Assembly: GCF_003182155.1 (NCBI RefSeq) | Contig: NZ_QGTG01000012.1 | Span: 62,001 to 126,000 of the forward strand | Source of the DNA: Chitinophaga sp. S165 | GTDB lineage: Bacteria; Bacteroidota; Bacteroidia; Chitinophagales; Chitinophagaceae | Length of the DNA stretch: 64,000 nt | Direction: 5' to 3' | Shown here: in pieces, positions 9,353 to 19,115 of the stretch | How the letters are laid out: every line of letters starts with the position of its first letter | How positions within the stretch are numbered: the stretch's first letter is position 1 | The notes under the pieces: generated by a model | Database searches by the model: none | What the model saw: the letters and a program-made list of their open reading frames with translations, nothing else | What the model was told of the DNA's origin: nothing | Translations under genes and position numbers: made by a program

Positions 9353-10384
9353 TTATTCCCCGTAAAGATTTATAGTAGTTGTTCTTTGCAGATCATCGAT
9401 CCAATCCTGCACGTACTTTATCAGATCTTTTTTCTCCGGATCAGATTTATTTTCCCCCTGTGCTGCAAGTGTGACCAGCCCCAATGTAATACTGCGCGGC
9501 ATATCAAGTTTCAAAGCCAGGCCGATATTAAATCCTTCTATAAAATTTAAACGTGCATTCGCACCAACTTCTACATCATGTTCCAGAACTTTCCGGGCCA
9601 GCACAAGCTGCTCGTCTTCTGAAAATAACATGGTAGTAGTGGTTGAGTAAATCAGCACCCGTGCAATATTCATCGTTCTGAAAATTGAATAATATTTTTT
9701 CCGCAGATCGACATAGGTCTGCTGTCCTAACGGCGTCTCTTTGCTTACACCATTAAGTATCTTCCACAGATTGATAGCTTCATTTTCATCAAGTGCGAAA
9801 GTTACGTGTCCGTTTAATGAAAATTCACTTACGATATCCAGTGCTTCTCCGACCAGGAAAGATAACTTTACCATCGGGTCACCCAGGTAGAAGATAAATT
9901 CGAGATCATTTCTTTCAATGGGTTTGATCACATCCATCAGCAGACCGTCCCACACGTGCGAAGCACTTGCTATATCCGCCCAGTTATCGAAGCCCACTGT
10001 ACGGCAATGCCTGAATAATAACTGTAACTCTCTGATCACTTCGTCCTTTCTGATCGAAGGCCAGATATACTCTTCTTTTGCGGTATCCGGCAGGTCAATA
10101 CGTAATGCCCTTAACGACGCCAGATTATAGCTGCTGCTGACGATAAGGCTACGAATACCCAATAGCTCTAATATCTTAGGCATAGGCTCTTCTATGATAC
10201 CTAAAGCATTTCTTTTACTTTCTACAGCGGAGCGGCTCAGGTAAATATGTTCCGGAATATCATTTCTTTCTATTATTGCCCGCAGATCTTCCAATACCGG
10301 GCCTGCGCTGACAATATCCATATTATCCGTTTTCATCAGGTGAGTTTTGAATGGGTGAGTTTGGATTCTAATTTGTTCAATCAT
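9353..10384 (-). CDS. Unrecognised protein beside the TIR gene
   Basis: The protein has 343 residues from the ATG at 10384; an in-frame TTG two codons upstream is less likely. I do not recognise a family. The sequence is mixed alpha/beta at the start and mostly helical after about residue 110, with no signal peptide, membrane helix, P-loop or zinc motif. The N-terminal third contains a possible Rossmann-like strand (IRSLIVSSSYNLASL). The C-terminal part has charged helices and ends in INLYGE. It is on the same strand as the TIR gene but has its own terminator between them, so the two may be separate units. Its placement between the TIR gene and a broken gene makes a link to the conflict locus possible but unproven. 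Confidence 0.7.
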   Translation of the reverse strand: MIEQIRIQTHPFKTHLMKTDNMDIVSAGPVLEDLRAIIERNDIPEHIYLSRSAVESKRNALGIIEEPMPKILELLGIRSLIVSSSYNLASLRALRIDLPDTAKEEYIWPSIRKDEVIRELQLLFRHCRTVGFDNWADIASASHVWDGLLMDVIKPIERNDLEFIFYLGDPMVKLSFLVGEALDIVSEFSLNGHVTFALDENEAINLWKILNGVSKETPLGQQTYVDLRKKYYSIFRTMNIARVLIYSTTTTMLFSEDEQLVLARKVLEHDVEVGANARLNFIEGFNIGLALKLDMPRSITLGLVTLAAQGENKSDPEKKDLIKYVQDWIDDLQRTTTINLYGE

Positions 10385-10541
10385 CCGCAACTGCTATGCC
10401 ACCGGCATAAAACATGACAATCAATAAGTTAAACAAAAAATCCCCACTCCTGGTTCACTAAATATCGTGTCCTGACGCTCAGATTTACGAAATATAGAGA
10501 TCTGTTATCTGGCTCTATTGCTTATTATACTGTTTTGTTGG

Positions 10542-11108
10542 CTACGGCTGCTTATCCAACTGTTCACGTACTTCCTTATATACAGTGGCCATTAGATGAT
10601 TAATGAGTATGCCTTCAGCATCCCGATGGGAACAGAAGCCTTTAATAGTAAGGTTGCCGTTTATGATGATCATTCCGTTGAGCAAATAGTGCGTATGCAG
10701 TACGCTATCACCATATTCGCGATATGTCTGCAATCCACGGTTAAGGGAAAACATACATTTGAAAGTAACATTTTTGTATAGAGGTATCCACAGCGGACCG
10801 TGGTTAATTCCCTCAATAAACACTGATACCGGGTAACAACCTGGCAGTGGCTCTTGTCCATAGCTATTACCCCGGCAAAACACCATTAATGGCATATCTT
10901 TTACTTTTACATACCGGGAGCAGGTGTCCCGTATCAGGTTTTCCTTTGGAAGAATAACCTGTCCTGTGTTGTTAGCCCAATGGGTATTAATGGCTGAACT
11001 AATATTACTGTTATATAAGCGAAGATTTAACTAACCACTTTCGCGTAAGATGATAATTACGAGGGATACCAGAAGCAGGATAAGGATCATTTTTCCTTTA
11101 CGGGTCAT
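10542..11108 (-). pseudogene. Membrane-anchored protein interrupted by an amber codon
   Basis: From the ATG at 11108 the frame reads 25 residues with a strongly hydrophobic anchor (MILILLLVSLVIIIL), then a TAG at 11031-11033, then an open frame of 162 more codons to 10542 in the same phase. The part after the stop looks coding (LPGCYPVSVFIEG, HGPLWIPLY), and its first in-frame ATG is 45 codons in, so the natural start is likely to be the one before the TAG. The product would be a protein of about 188 residues with one N-terminal membrane anchor or uncleaved signal. I do not recognise the family. Either it is a recent nonsense mutation, a sequencing error, or the 25-residue piece is a separate peptide. 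Confidence 0.6.
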
Positions 11109-11313
11109 GGGTAACAGGTTGTTAATAAGCTAATATACATACAGCCACATATATCTCATAATTTCTCACTCTTAAGCCAGTACTATTACACAATAGTGCA
11201 TAAATTGTCAAATCATAAAAAAGGGAAGATATTTTAAATGTCAATTTCACACTTTTATTACTATTTTAGGGTAACGATCTCCGGATCTCCCGGGCAAGTA
11301 ACTAATTCCACAT

Positions 11314-13917
11314 ATGAAAATGAACTGGTCATTCCTGGTAATAATATTGTACCTGACAACGCAAACAGCGGCCGCAGCTACGCATGCTCCGGATTCCGCC
11401 TACCTCTTTTCTTATGCTACCGATAAAAATAACAACCGGAACGGATTGCAGTTTGCCTGGAGCCAGGACAAACAGCAGTGGCATGTGATCGGAAACGGAT
11501 ATGGCTTCCTGAAGAGCGACTATGGCCGCTGGGGATTAGACAAGCGAATGATCAGCCCCTGGTTGATGCAAGGCGCCGATGGCATATGGCATTGTATATG
11601 GAGCCTGAATAACCGGGACCATACCTTTGCACACGCTACATCCGCCGACCTGGTTAACTGGGACCGGCAGAGCTACCCGAACGTCAGTGCTGGTAACAAC
11701 TTCCTGCGTCCTGTCGTATACTACGACGCCCAACAGCGATCTTATGCCATCACCTACACCGGTGGGGACGGGAAACAATTCCGGATCAATACCAACGATT
11801 TCAGCACTTACACTCCAGCAAAGGAAGCCGCCGCTCCTCACTATACAGCAGCCGGCGTCAACATTACCCTGCCTGAAGGAGCAGTTACCGGACAGGTACA
11901 CCGCGTAGCCTGGGAAGTAGTGGACAGATTGATCAAAGCCAATGAACTCGTGCAGCATAAATGGCAACAGAACGCCGAATCGGCCGTCACAGACAGTATA
12001 CGTTTCGCAGGATTGCAAAAGCCCCTGCAAGCCAATATCACGCTTCAACCTGGGAAAGCGATACCTATCAGCAATTTGCTGCTGGGCATCTTCTTCGAAG
12101 ATATTAACTACGCCGCCGACGGTGGATTGTATGCAGAACTAGTCCAGAACCGCGATTTTGAATATGCCTTAAGCGATAAAGAGGGACGTGATTCAGGCTG
12201 GAACAGCCGTCACTCCTGGACACTACGTGGACAGCACACTTCCTTTACTATTGATGCTACCACACCTGTCCACGCTAATAATTCTCATTATGCGTTGCTC
12301 AATACTGAAACGCCCGGCGCGGCACTGGTGAATACCGGCTATGACGGAATCCCTCTTAAAAAGGGCGAAAAATACGATCTGTCATTCTTTGCAAGACAGC
12401 CCGATGGGAAGAGCAGCAAAGTGCTGATCCGCCTCGTCAGTCCGCAAGGCAAGGCCCTGTCAGAAACTACGGTAACAGTATCCGGTGATTCCTGGAAAAA
12501 CATCAAAACAATACTTACCGCTACAGCAGATGCTGACAGCGCCCAGCTGGAATTACAACCGCTTACTGCCGGCCGTTTAGCACTGGACATGATCTCACTA
12601 TTCCCGCAACAAACATTCAAAGGCAGGAAGAATGGACTACGAGCCGACCTGGCCCAGACCATCGCTGATATACATCCCCGCTTCGTACGTTTCCCTGGAG
12701 GATGCGTAGCACACGGCGATGGACTGGACAACATCTACCTATGGAAAAATACGATCGGTCCGCTGGAGGCGCGTAAACCACAACGTAACCTATGGGGTTA
12801 TCATCAGTCGGCCGGTTTGGGGTATTTTGAATACTTCCAGTTCTGTGAAGATATCGGCGCAGCACCAGTCCCGGTTGTCGCAGCCGGCGTTCCCTGTCAG
12901 AACTCAGGCCCTTCCGATAAAGGCAGCGGTCAGCAGGGCGGCATTCCCCTGAATGAAATGGACGACTACATCCAGGATATACTGGACCTGATAGAATATG
13001 CCAATGGTGATGTTCATACCACCTGGGGACAGAAACGTGCAGCAGCCGGACACCCGGAGCCTTTTCATTTGAACTATATCGGCATCGGCAATGAAGACCA
13101 GATCACAGACGTATTCGAAGAACGGTTCGCCATGATCTTTAAAGCAGTAAAGGAAAAACACCCGGAAGTAACCGTAATAGGCACAGCTGGCCCTTTTTAT
13201 GAAGGTACCGACTACAGGGAAGGCTGGGACATCGCCAATAAATTAAATGTACCGCTAATAGACGAACATTATTACGTTCCGCCCGGCTGGTTCATTAACA
13301 ACCAGGACTACTACGATAAATACGATCGCTCCAGGGCCAAAGTATACCTGGGAGAATATGCAGCACATCTACCCGGACGCCGCAGCAATATTGAAACAGC
13401 GCTTGCTGAAGCTCTCTACCTGACAGCACTGGAACGGAATGGCGATATTGTAAGCATGGCATCGTACGCTCCCCTGCTGGCCAAAGAAGGACATACGCAA
13501 TGGAAGCCGGACCTCATATACTTTGATAATACCGAAGTAAAACCTACCGTAAACTATTTCGTGCAGCAACTATATGGCAATAATGCAGGCGACACATATC
13601 TGCCAAGCACTGCCACCATTTCCAACGACATGGGCATAGAAGGCGTAAAGAAACGTGTAGCTGTTTCAATTGTGCGCGATACCAAAGACAAAGCGATCAT
13701 TATAAAAATGGTAAACCTGTTGCCTGAAGCAGTGCAATCGGCCATTGACCTTAACGGCATTGAGATTGCCAACAGCACAGCCGTTAAGACCGTGTTGCAG
13801 GGCAGACCAGACAATGAAAATGCCCGGCCCGTTACATTTGATTTTACCGTTGCCGGAAAGTTCGATACAAAGCTACCTCCCTATTCTTTTACTGTTATAC
13901 GAATCAACACAAAATAA
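11314..13917 (+). CDS. GH51 alpha-L-arabinofuranosidase with GH43-like N-terminus
   Basis: The secreted protein has 867 residues, with a signal peptide of about 22. Residues 25-180 resemble part of a GH43-type beta-propeller (AYLFSYATD, ISPWLMQGADGIWH, then ADLVNWDRQ), but only about half the usual length. A carbohydrate-binding-like beta-sandwich covers about 240-430. The GH51 barrel follows: RFPGGC, then IGIGNED with the acid/base Glu594, then VYLGEYA with the nucleophile Glu681, and a C-terminal beta domain. GH51 enzymes release L-arabinose from arabinan and arabinoxylan. The alpha-galactosidase gene starts 10 bp downstream, so the two are almost surely one operon for side-chain removal from plant polysaccharides. 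The propeller piece may be a binding module rather than an active enzyme. Confidence 0.9.
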   Translation: MKMNWSFLVIILYLTTQTAAAATHAPDSAYLFSYATDKNNNRNGLQFAWSQDKQQWHVIGNGYGFLKSDYGRWGLDKRMISPWLMQGADGIWHCIWSLNNRDHTFAHATSADLVNWDRQSYPNVSAGNNFLRPVVYYDAQQRSYAITYTGGDGKQFRINTNDFSTYTPAKEAAAPHYTAAGVNITLPEGAVTGQVHRVAWEVVDRLIKANELVQHKWQQNAESAVTDSIRFAGLQKPLQANITLQPGKAIPISNLLLGIFFEDINYAADGGLYAELVQNRDFEYALSDKEGRDSGWNSRHSWTLRGQHTSFTIDATTPVHANNSHYALLNTETPGAALVNTGYDGIPLKKGEKYDLSFFARQPDGKSSKVLIRLVSPQGKALSETTVTVSGDSWKNIKTILTATADADSAQLELQPLTAGRLALDMISLFPQQTFKGRKNGLRADLAQTIADIHPRFVRFPGGCVAHGDGLDNIYLWKNTIGPLEARKPQRNLWGYHQSAGLGYFEYFQFCEDIGAAPVPVVAAGVPCQNSGPSDKGSGQQGGIPLNEMDDYIQDILDLIEYANGDVHTTWGQKRAAAGHPEPFHLNYIGIGNEDQITDVFEERFAMIFKAVKEKHPEVTVIGTAGPFYEGTDYREGWDIANKLNVPLIDEHYYVPPGWFINNQDYYDKYDRSRAKVYLGEYAAHLPGRRSNIETALAEALYLTALERNGDIVSMASYAPLLAKEGHTQWKPDLIYFDNTEVKPTVNYFVQQLYGNNAGDTYLPSTATISNDMGIEGVKKRVAVSIVRDTKDKAIIIKMVNLLPEAVQSAIDLNGIEIANSTAVKTVLQGRPDNENARPVTFDFTVAGKFDTKLPPYSFTVIRINTK

Positions 13918-13926
13918 ACTGATGGT

Positions 13927-15264
13927 ATGAAACAGCTATGTACAATAGTAATGATGGCTTTCAGCCTGACCATGAATGCACAGCAAAAGAGTGATTTTCA
14001 TGATTGGGCACCTACCCCTCCTATGGGTTGGAACAGTTGGGATTGTTACGGTCCTACAGTAACGGAAGCAGAGGTTAAAGCGAATGCCGATTACATGGCG
14101 AAACACCTGAAGCAATACGGCTGGGAATATGTGGTGGTCGACATCCGCTGGTACATCAGTAATGACAAAGCGCATGGTTATAACGAGACAAATGCTGAGT
14201 ATAATATAGACGAATATGGCAGATTCATTCCTGCTGTCAACCGTTTCCCTTCTTCCGCAGATGGAAAAGGCTTTAAGCCGCTGGCAGATTATCTGCATAA
14301 GAAAGGGCTGAAGTTCGGTATCCATATTATGCGCGGTATCCCTGTGGTAGCGGTTAAACGCGGCCTGCCCATCAAAGGCACGAAAGTAACCGCGAAGGAT
14401 ATCTATTCAGAGAAAGATCAATGTAAATGGTTACGGGATATGTATACCATTGTTCCGGATAAGGAAGGCGCACAGGAATATTACAACTCCCTGTTTGAGA
14501 TGTATGCATCCTGGGGACTGGACTTTGTAAAGGTAGACGACCTCTCTGCTCCCATCTATCACTCCGGAGAAATAGAAATGATCCGTAAAGCAATAAACCG
14601 TACAGGACGTAAGATCCTGTTAAGTACTTCTCCTGGTGAAACACCTATCGATCACGGGGCGCATATACAACAGCATGCAAACATGTGGCGTACTGTCGAC
14701 GATTTCTGGGATGCATGGGAACCTTTAAACGCCCATTTTGAAGTATTTGAACGCTGGAATAAATGGCGCACCAATGGTGCATGGCCTGATGGCGATATGC
14801 TGCCCCTGGGCCGTATCGGCATCCGTGCAGAGAGAGGTAATCCACGCATGACAAAGTTTACCAGAGACGAACAGTATACCCTGATGACACTATGGAGCAT
14901 TTTCCGGTCTCCCCTGATGTTTGGTGGTAACCTACCGGACAATGATGCATTCACTCTTTCCCTGCTCACCAATAAACATGTACTGGATGTACTGAAATAT
15001 AGCAGGAACAATAAGCCTTTACTGAATGATACAGAAAAGGCCATATGGACAGCCGACGCACCTGCTAAAGGCACACATTACATTGCCGTATTTAACAAGA
15101 CGGCGAACAACGCTAAAATTACTGTTGATCTCAATCAGATCGGGAATAGCCAATCCTGCACCGTTACTGACCTGTGGACAGGGAAAGTCCTGGGAAAATT
15201 CTCCGGCACATTCAGTCCGGATATTAACGCACATGGTACAGGATTGTATAAGATCACTTTATAA
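13927..15264 (+). CDS. GH27 alpha-galactosidase family enzyme
   Basis: The protein has 445 residues with a signal peptide of about 18 (LTMNAQQ). The start shows the GH27 signature PPMGWNSWDCYG. The nucleophile is Asp204 in DFVKVDD, and the acid/base is Asp259, which follows Arg255 with the spacing R-x3-D used in this family. A small C-terminal beta domain covers about 360-445. GH27 members cleave terminal alpha-galactosyl residues; some are beta-L-arabinopyranosidases. The latter would fit the GH51 arabinofuranosidase just upstream, and the sequence alone does not separate the two. It is the second gene of the pair. Confidence 0.9.
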   Translation: MKQLCTIVMMAFSLTMNAQQKSDFHDWAPTPPMGWNSWDCYGPTVTEAEVKANADYMAKHLKQYGWEYVVVDIRWYISNDKAHGYNETNAEYNIDEYGRFIPAVNRFPSSADGKGFKPLADYLHKKGLKFGIHIMRGIPVVAVKRGLPIKGTKVTAKDIYSEKDQCKWLRDMYTIVPDKEGAQEYYNSLFEMYASWGLDFVKVDDLSAPIYHSGEIEMIRKAINRTGRKILLSTSPGETPIDHGAHIQQHANMWRTVDDFWDAWEPLNAHFEVFERWNKWRTNGAWPDGDMLPLGRIGIRAERGNPRMTKFTRDEQYTLMTLWSIFRSPLMFGGNLPDNDAFTLSLLTNKHVLDVLKYSRNNKPLLNDTEKAIWTADAPAKGTHYIAVFNKTANNAKITVDLNQIGNSQSCTVTDLWTGKVLGKFSGTFSPDINAHGTGLYKITL

Positions 15265-15288
15265 TCCTGCATCAGTATCTAAAAACAT

Positions 15289-15329
15289 AATACCCTGTAT
15301 TCCTTTTACGGAGAGGAATACAGGGTATT
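15289..15329. terminator. Hairpin between convergent GH27 and GH64 genes
   Basis: There is a perfect 15-bp stem (15289-15303 with 15315-15329) and an 11-base loop. T-rich sequence follows on the minus strand only. It probably ends transcription from both sides. Confidence 0.65.
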
Positions 15330-15357
15330 GCATTTAATGGAAGAACGTCTAACCGTA

Positions 15358-17532
15358 TTAGTCCTTCAATATCTTTACCTGTTTCTGAGTGCCGTCCTTA
15401 CGTTCTATCACGACAATATAAAGTCCTGGTGCCAGTGATGATACAGAAACTGCACTGCCGGGATTTTGTACCCGCTTAACTTCGCGACCAGTAATATCGT
15501 AAATACTAAGCGTCTTCACTTTATCATTGCCACGAATATTCAGCTGATCTCTCACAGGATTGGGCGAAAGCGCAAGCATCTTATCATCCACCACCTGCTG
15601 TTGCTGCATCGCTATTTTCCCTGATGATGCATTTGTAATAGTAAGATAATTCAGATTGAAACCACCGGTCGATGTAGCAATACCAATATCATAAGCGCCT
15701 GCAGGCAATGTTACGGTATGCGATACATTACTCCAGTTCTGCCAGCCACCGGTATTCGGTACGGTAACAGTACCAAGCTGTGTAGTCCCTGCATCTTTTT
15801 CCAAACGCAGGATAGTGCTGGAATTAGGGCTGGCTATACGATAGCTCACCTGGTACGTGCCTGCTACAGGAATATTCACAGGATAGGACATCCAGTCTCC
15901 TGCATCTATCCAACCCACATTCTGGCCTCCACCGGCATCGGTTGTTGTTTCCACATCTACACCAGACATATAGTTGTAGCTCTCTGCCTGAATAACAGTT
16001 GAGGAAGCAGTTGATTCCACTTTCAATGATGATACCACATCATTCCAGCTATTATCAACAAGGCATTCATCATTTGCTGTCAACACCAGGGATGCGCCAC
16101 TGAAATTGTCATCCTGGTAGAGTGTCACTTTATATCCTGCTGTTACCTTAATAGAAGAAATATCATTGTTCAGAATGCCCAATGCATTCAACTGGCTGGT
16201 CGTATAAGTACCTTGACCCAGTCCCACGGCATAACCACCGTAATTACAATCTTTATAAGCAATTGCCGCGCCGGATGGGGTTGTACCTGCATATCCGCCA
16301 ATGGCGACAGTTACCCGTTGTGGCGAAGGCGCATTGACTGTTGAAGAATGGTTGAATACATCGTCATAACAAAACGCATACGTCAGGCTGTTATAACTGA
16401 TGTCGTTACGGTGCCAGAATTTGCAATACCAGTTGTAAGGAGATGTCTGGTAATACTTCGATGCTGTAGCAAAATCCTGCATGGCTCCTGTAGCCAGGTT
16501 CAGATCAATGGCATGGCGGTTGATCGCGGCACATATCTGCGCCTGTACAACCTTGTCCCATTGTCCGCCGGCAGCCATTACCCCACTGCCTTCCATTACT
16601 TCAATGTTGGTAGGCTTACGCGATATCGTTCCTACCTGACCATCGGAGCTTCTGGTAAATGTGAATACATTCCCTGATACCCGGCCGCTCCAGGTACCGG
16701 CATCACCGGCATTGAACACCAGATTACCACTGCTGTACTTTGACCAGATAGCATCTACATAACTACCGAAATAATTAGCCTGTGCACCACCGCTCTGGAA
16801 GGCAGGCGTCTTTGAAGGGAATTTGATAATACCATTGGCAGCATCGTAACACCCAGCAAAATTAGCCGGTGCAGTAGCCTGCCATTGTGAAAGGATCTGA
16901 GCATGCGGGATCAGCTCACCCACCTTTTGATAAAACCCGCCATTGCCCCATACTTCAAGGCCCATTGGGTATTGATAACCATCCACGCGGGTCGTATTTA
17001 CCCAAAGACCGTTCGGTGCGTTGGTCAGTTCAATGGTCTCATACCGGATGCCCTGGTTAGGATCTGTCGGATTGGCCAGGTTTGGTGCAGCATATCCGCT
17101 CGGCGCACCTGAAGCTCCAAAGAAATAGAGGTACAGTTGCGAGTTGAAAGAGATCAGGATGCGGCATCCTTCAATACCGGGAATGTTGATGATCTTGTTA
17201 GGGATCTCACTGAGGCGGGCAAAACAGTTGGCATACAGACCGTTACCGCCCGGTCCCATGTTGCCGTTGATGACTGGTCCCGGCACTGTGTTATTGGACA
17301 CATTCATCAGGTTGACCGCGCTTGTTTTCGGATTGATCCATACAAAGTTGCCATTAATAATACCTATCACCGCCACAAATACATTACCATCCCCATACGC
17401 GGAATTGTTATGTAATGTGAAGGGAACAGTGGTCTGGGCGTGGACCGTGTTGGCTACCGTAAAGGTTACTGTTAGCAGAAAAGCTATGCGGATACATAGC
17501 GATTCCATGAGGGAAAAGGATCTGGTCTTCAT
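15358..17532 (-). CDS. GH64 beta-1,3-glucanase, multi-domain, T9SS-exported
   Basis: The protein has 724 residues. A signal peptide ends near residue 33 (VHAQ). Residues 36-400 match GH64 thaumatin-like laminarinases (VPFTLHNNS, FVWINP, RVDGYQYPMGLEVWG). A beta/gamma-crystallin domain covers about 405-508 (YGGYAVGLGQGTY, VTLYQDDNFSG), a CBM6 domain about 512-632 (AESYNYMSGV, WIDAGDWMSYPV) and a T9SS type A sorting domain about 652-724 (LSPNPVRDQL, then GLYIVVIERKDG). GH64 enzymes release long beta-1,3-glucan oligomers, typical of attack on fungal walls and callose. The crystallin domain is likely to be a calcium-binding stabiliser and CBM6 a glucan binder. It appears to be a single-gene unit; the RidA gene upstream is on the same strand, 69 bp away. 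Confidence 0.88.
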   Translation of the reverse strand: MKTRSFSLMESLCIRIAFLLTVTFTVANTVHAQTTVPFTLHNNSAYGDGNVFVAVIGIINGNFVWINPKTSAVNLMNVSNNTVPGPVINGNMGPGGNGLYANCFARLSEIPNKIINIPGIEGCRILISFNSQLYLYFFGASGAPSGYAAPNLANPTDPNQGIRYETIELTNAPNGLWVNTTRVDGYQYPMGLEVWGNGGFYQKVGELIPHAQILSQWQATAPANFAGCYDAANGIIKFPSKTPAFQSGGAQANYFGSYVDAIWSKYSSGNLVFNAGDAGTWSGRVSGNVFTFTRSSDGQVGTISRKPTNIEVMEGSGVMAAGGQWDKVVQAQICAAINRHAIDLNLATGAMQDFATASKYYQTSPYNWYCKFWHRNDISYNSLTYAFCYDDVFNHSSTVNAPSPQRVTVAIGGYAGTTPSGAAIAYKDCNYGGYAVGLGQGTYTTSQLNALGILNNDISSIKVTAGYKVTLYQDDNFSGASLVLTANDECLVDNSWNDVVSSLKVESTASSTVIQAESYNYMSGVDVETTTDAGGGQNVGWIDAGDWMSYPVNIPVAGTYQVSYRIASPNSSTILRLEKDAGTTQLGTVTVPNTGGWQNWSNVSHTVTLPAGAYDIGIATSTGGFNLNYLTITNASSGKIAMQQQQVVDDKMLALSPNPVRDQLNIRGNDKVKTLSIYDITGREVKRVQNPGSAVSVSSLAPGLYIVVIERKDGTQKQVKILKD

Positions 17533-17601
17533 AGATTATGGGTTTATGTTAAAAGTGTTATACTAACTTAACTCATTTGCCCGGTAGCCTCTCAGCAGCC
17601 A

Positions 17602-18114
17602 CTACTCCACTTCCACGATCATCTCTACTTCTACTGCCATATTCAGCGGCAGTGAATTCGTACCAAGTGCGGTACGTGCATGCCGGCCTGCCTCTCCAAA
17701 CACCTGGATCATCAGATCAGAAAAGCCATTTATCACTTTTGGCTGATCTTTAAATGATGCGTCGCAATTCACATAGCCATTTACTTTCACTATCTGTTTC
17801 ACCTTACCCAGACTACCCAGGGTCTTTTTCAACACCGCCAGTTGATTCACTGCAGTCAGCTTTGCCGCATCATATCCTTGCTGGATAGTTAATTCCTGTC
17901 CCAGCTTGCCCGTTACATATTCGCCATTACTGTTACGCGGGCCTTTACCGGATAAATAGATCAGGTTACCAACTCTCCTGGCATCTACATAACTACCAAT
18001 AGCCGGTGGCACTTCCGGTAGTGTGATCTTCAATTCAGCCAGCTTCTCTTCCGGCGTTTGTGCAAATACAACCGAGCTTATTAAAAGCGACATTGCTAAC
18101 ATTAGAACTTTCAT
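17602..18114 (-). CDS. Exported RidA/YjgF family protein
   Basis: The protein has 170 residues, longer than the usual 130 because of an N-terminal signal peptide (LLISSVVFAQ). The RidA fold is clear: NLIYLSGKGP in the first half, and ARTALGTNSLPLNMAVEVEM near the end, which contains the Arg that holds the carboxylate of the substrate. Cytosolic RidA deaminates reactive enamines and imines; an exported form has an unknown substrate. A gap of 284 bp separates it from the LytTR gene. It holds a short palindrome (TGCAC-TAT-GTGCA, 18195-18207) and no gene. Confidence 0.85.
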   Translation of the reverse strand: MKVLMLAMSLLISSVVFAQTPEEKLAELKITLPEVPPAIGSYVDARRVGNLIYLSGKGPRNSNGEYVTGKLGQELTIQQGYDAAKLTAVNQLAVLKKTLGSLGKVKQIVKVNGYVNCDASFKDQPKVINGFSDLMIQVFGEAGRHARTALGTNSLPLNMAVEVEMIVEVE

Positions 18115-18398
18115 TTGTTGTGCGATTTAGTGTTAGGATAAAATTCAAAATCAATTTACTGCTTTCTGACTTGTCAATAATGCCTGTCTGATCATGCACT
18201 ATGTGCACAGCAATTGATGACGATCACTTTAGCTGATCATCAGTTCAGCACAACAAATGTATAATGGAGAGAAGGTTTGTAAAATGGTACACTGACGCTT
18301 TCAGATGGATAATTTTCCTTTTGAGGGGAATAAGGCCAATTGAAACAGCACAAATGCTATTTCGTACCTATGTGCAAGTTAAGGAAAATATTAATATC

Positions 18399-19115
18399 TC
18401 ACAACCGGCCGCCAAACCTGCTGATAAGCTGCTCTTTATATGTCAATCCGATCGGCAGCGAGGTTTCTCCTATCATTACCTGGTTACCTTCGATGTATTG
18501 AATAGATTTCACTGATACGATATAGGACTTGTGTATCCTTACAAAGAGACTGGAAGGAAGGTTCGCTTCTATACTTTTCAGCGTTTCATTTGTGACGATC
18601 ACCTTTCCTGCTTTTAGAAATATCTTCAGATAATCTCCTATCGAATTAAGATAGACAATATCATCAAAGTCGATCTTATGTAATCTTTTATCTGCTTTCA
18701 CAACAATGAAATCCTGCTGGTCATTGCCCTGTATTATGCCTGTAGCCAGCGCTTCCAATTCAATCTTCTGACAGGCCTTATTAACTGCCTGCACAAATCT
18801 TTCGAAAGAAAATGGTTTTAAGAGATAGTCTACTGCATTAAGTTCAAAACCTTCCAGGGCATGCTGTGCGTAAGCCGTTGTAAAGATCACACATGGAGGT
18901 GAGGATAATGACTTCAGCATATTAATGCCGGACAAAGAGGGCATTTTTATATCAAGGAAGATCAACTGAATATTTTCCTGCTTCAGCGTTTCCAACGCTT
19001 CTATTGCATTACTGCACTTCCCAACAAGCGTTACCAGTGGAAAATCTTTTATATAGGTTTCAATTACATCCTGGGCGAGGGGCTCATCGTCAACGATCAT
19101 ACAGTTTATCTTCAT
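18399..19115 (-). CDS. LytTR response regulator
   Basis: The protein has 238 residues. An N-terminal receiver domain carries the acid pair Asp9-Asp10, the phospho-acceptor Asp55 (LIFLDIKMP) and Lys in LLKPF. The LytTR DNA-binding domain occupies about 130-238 (DYLKIFLKAGKVIVTNETLKSI, RIHKSYIVSV). It overlaps the end of the sensor kinase gene by 4 bp, so the two are translationally coupled. The pair forms a two-component system downstream of a lipoprotein gene. The target genes cannot be read from the sequence. Confidence 0.93.
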   Translation of the reverse strand: MKINCMIVDDEPLAQDVIETYIKDFPLVTLVGKCSNAIEALETLKQENIQLIFLDIKMPSLSGINMLKSLSSPPCVIFTTAYAQHALEGFELNAVDYLLKPFSFERFVQAVNKACQKIELEALATGIIQGNDQQDFIVVKADKRLHKIDFDDIVYLNSIGDYLKIFLKAGKVIVTNETLKSIEANLPSSLFVRIHKSYIVSVKSIQYIEGNQVMIGETSLPIGLTYKEQLISRFGGRL

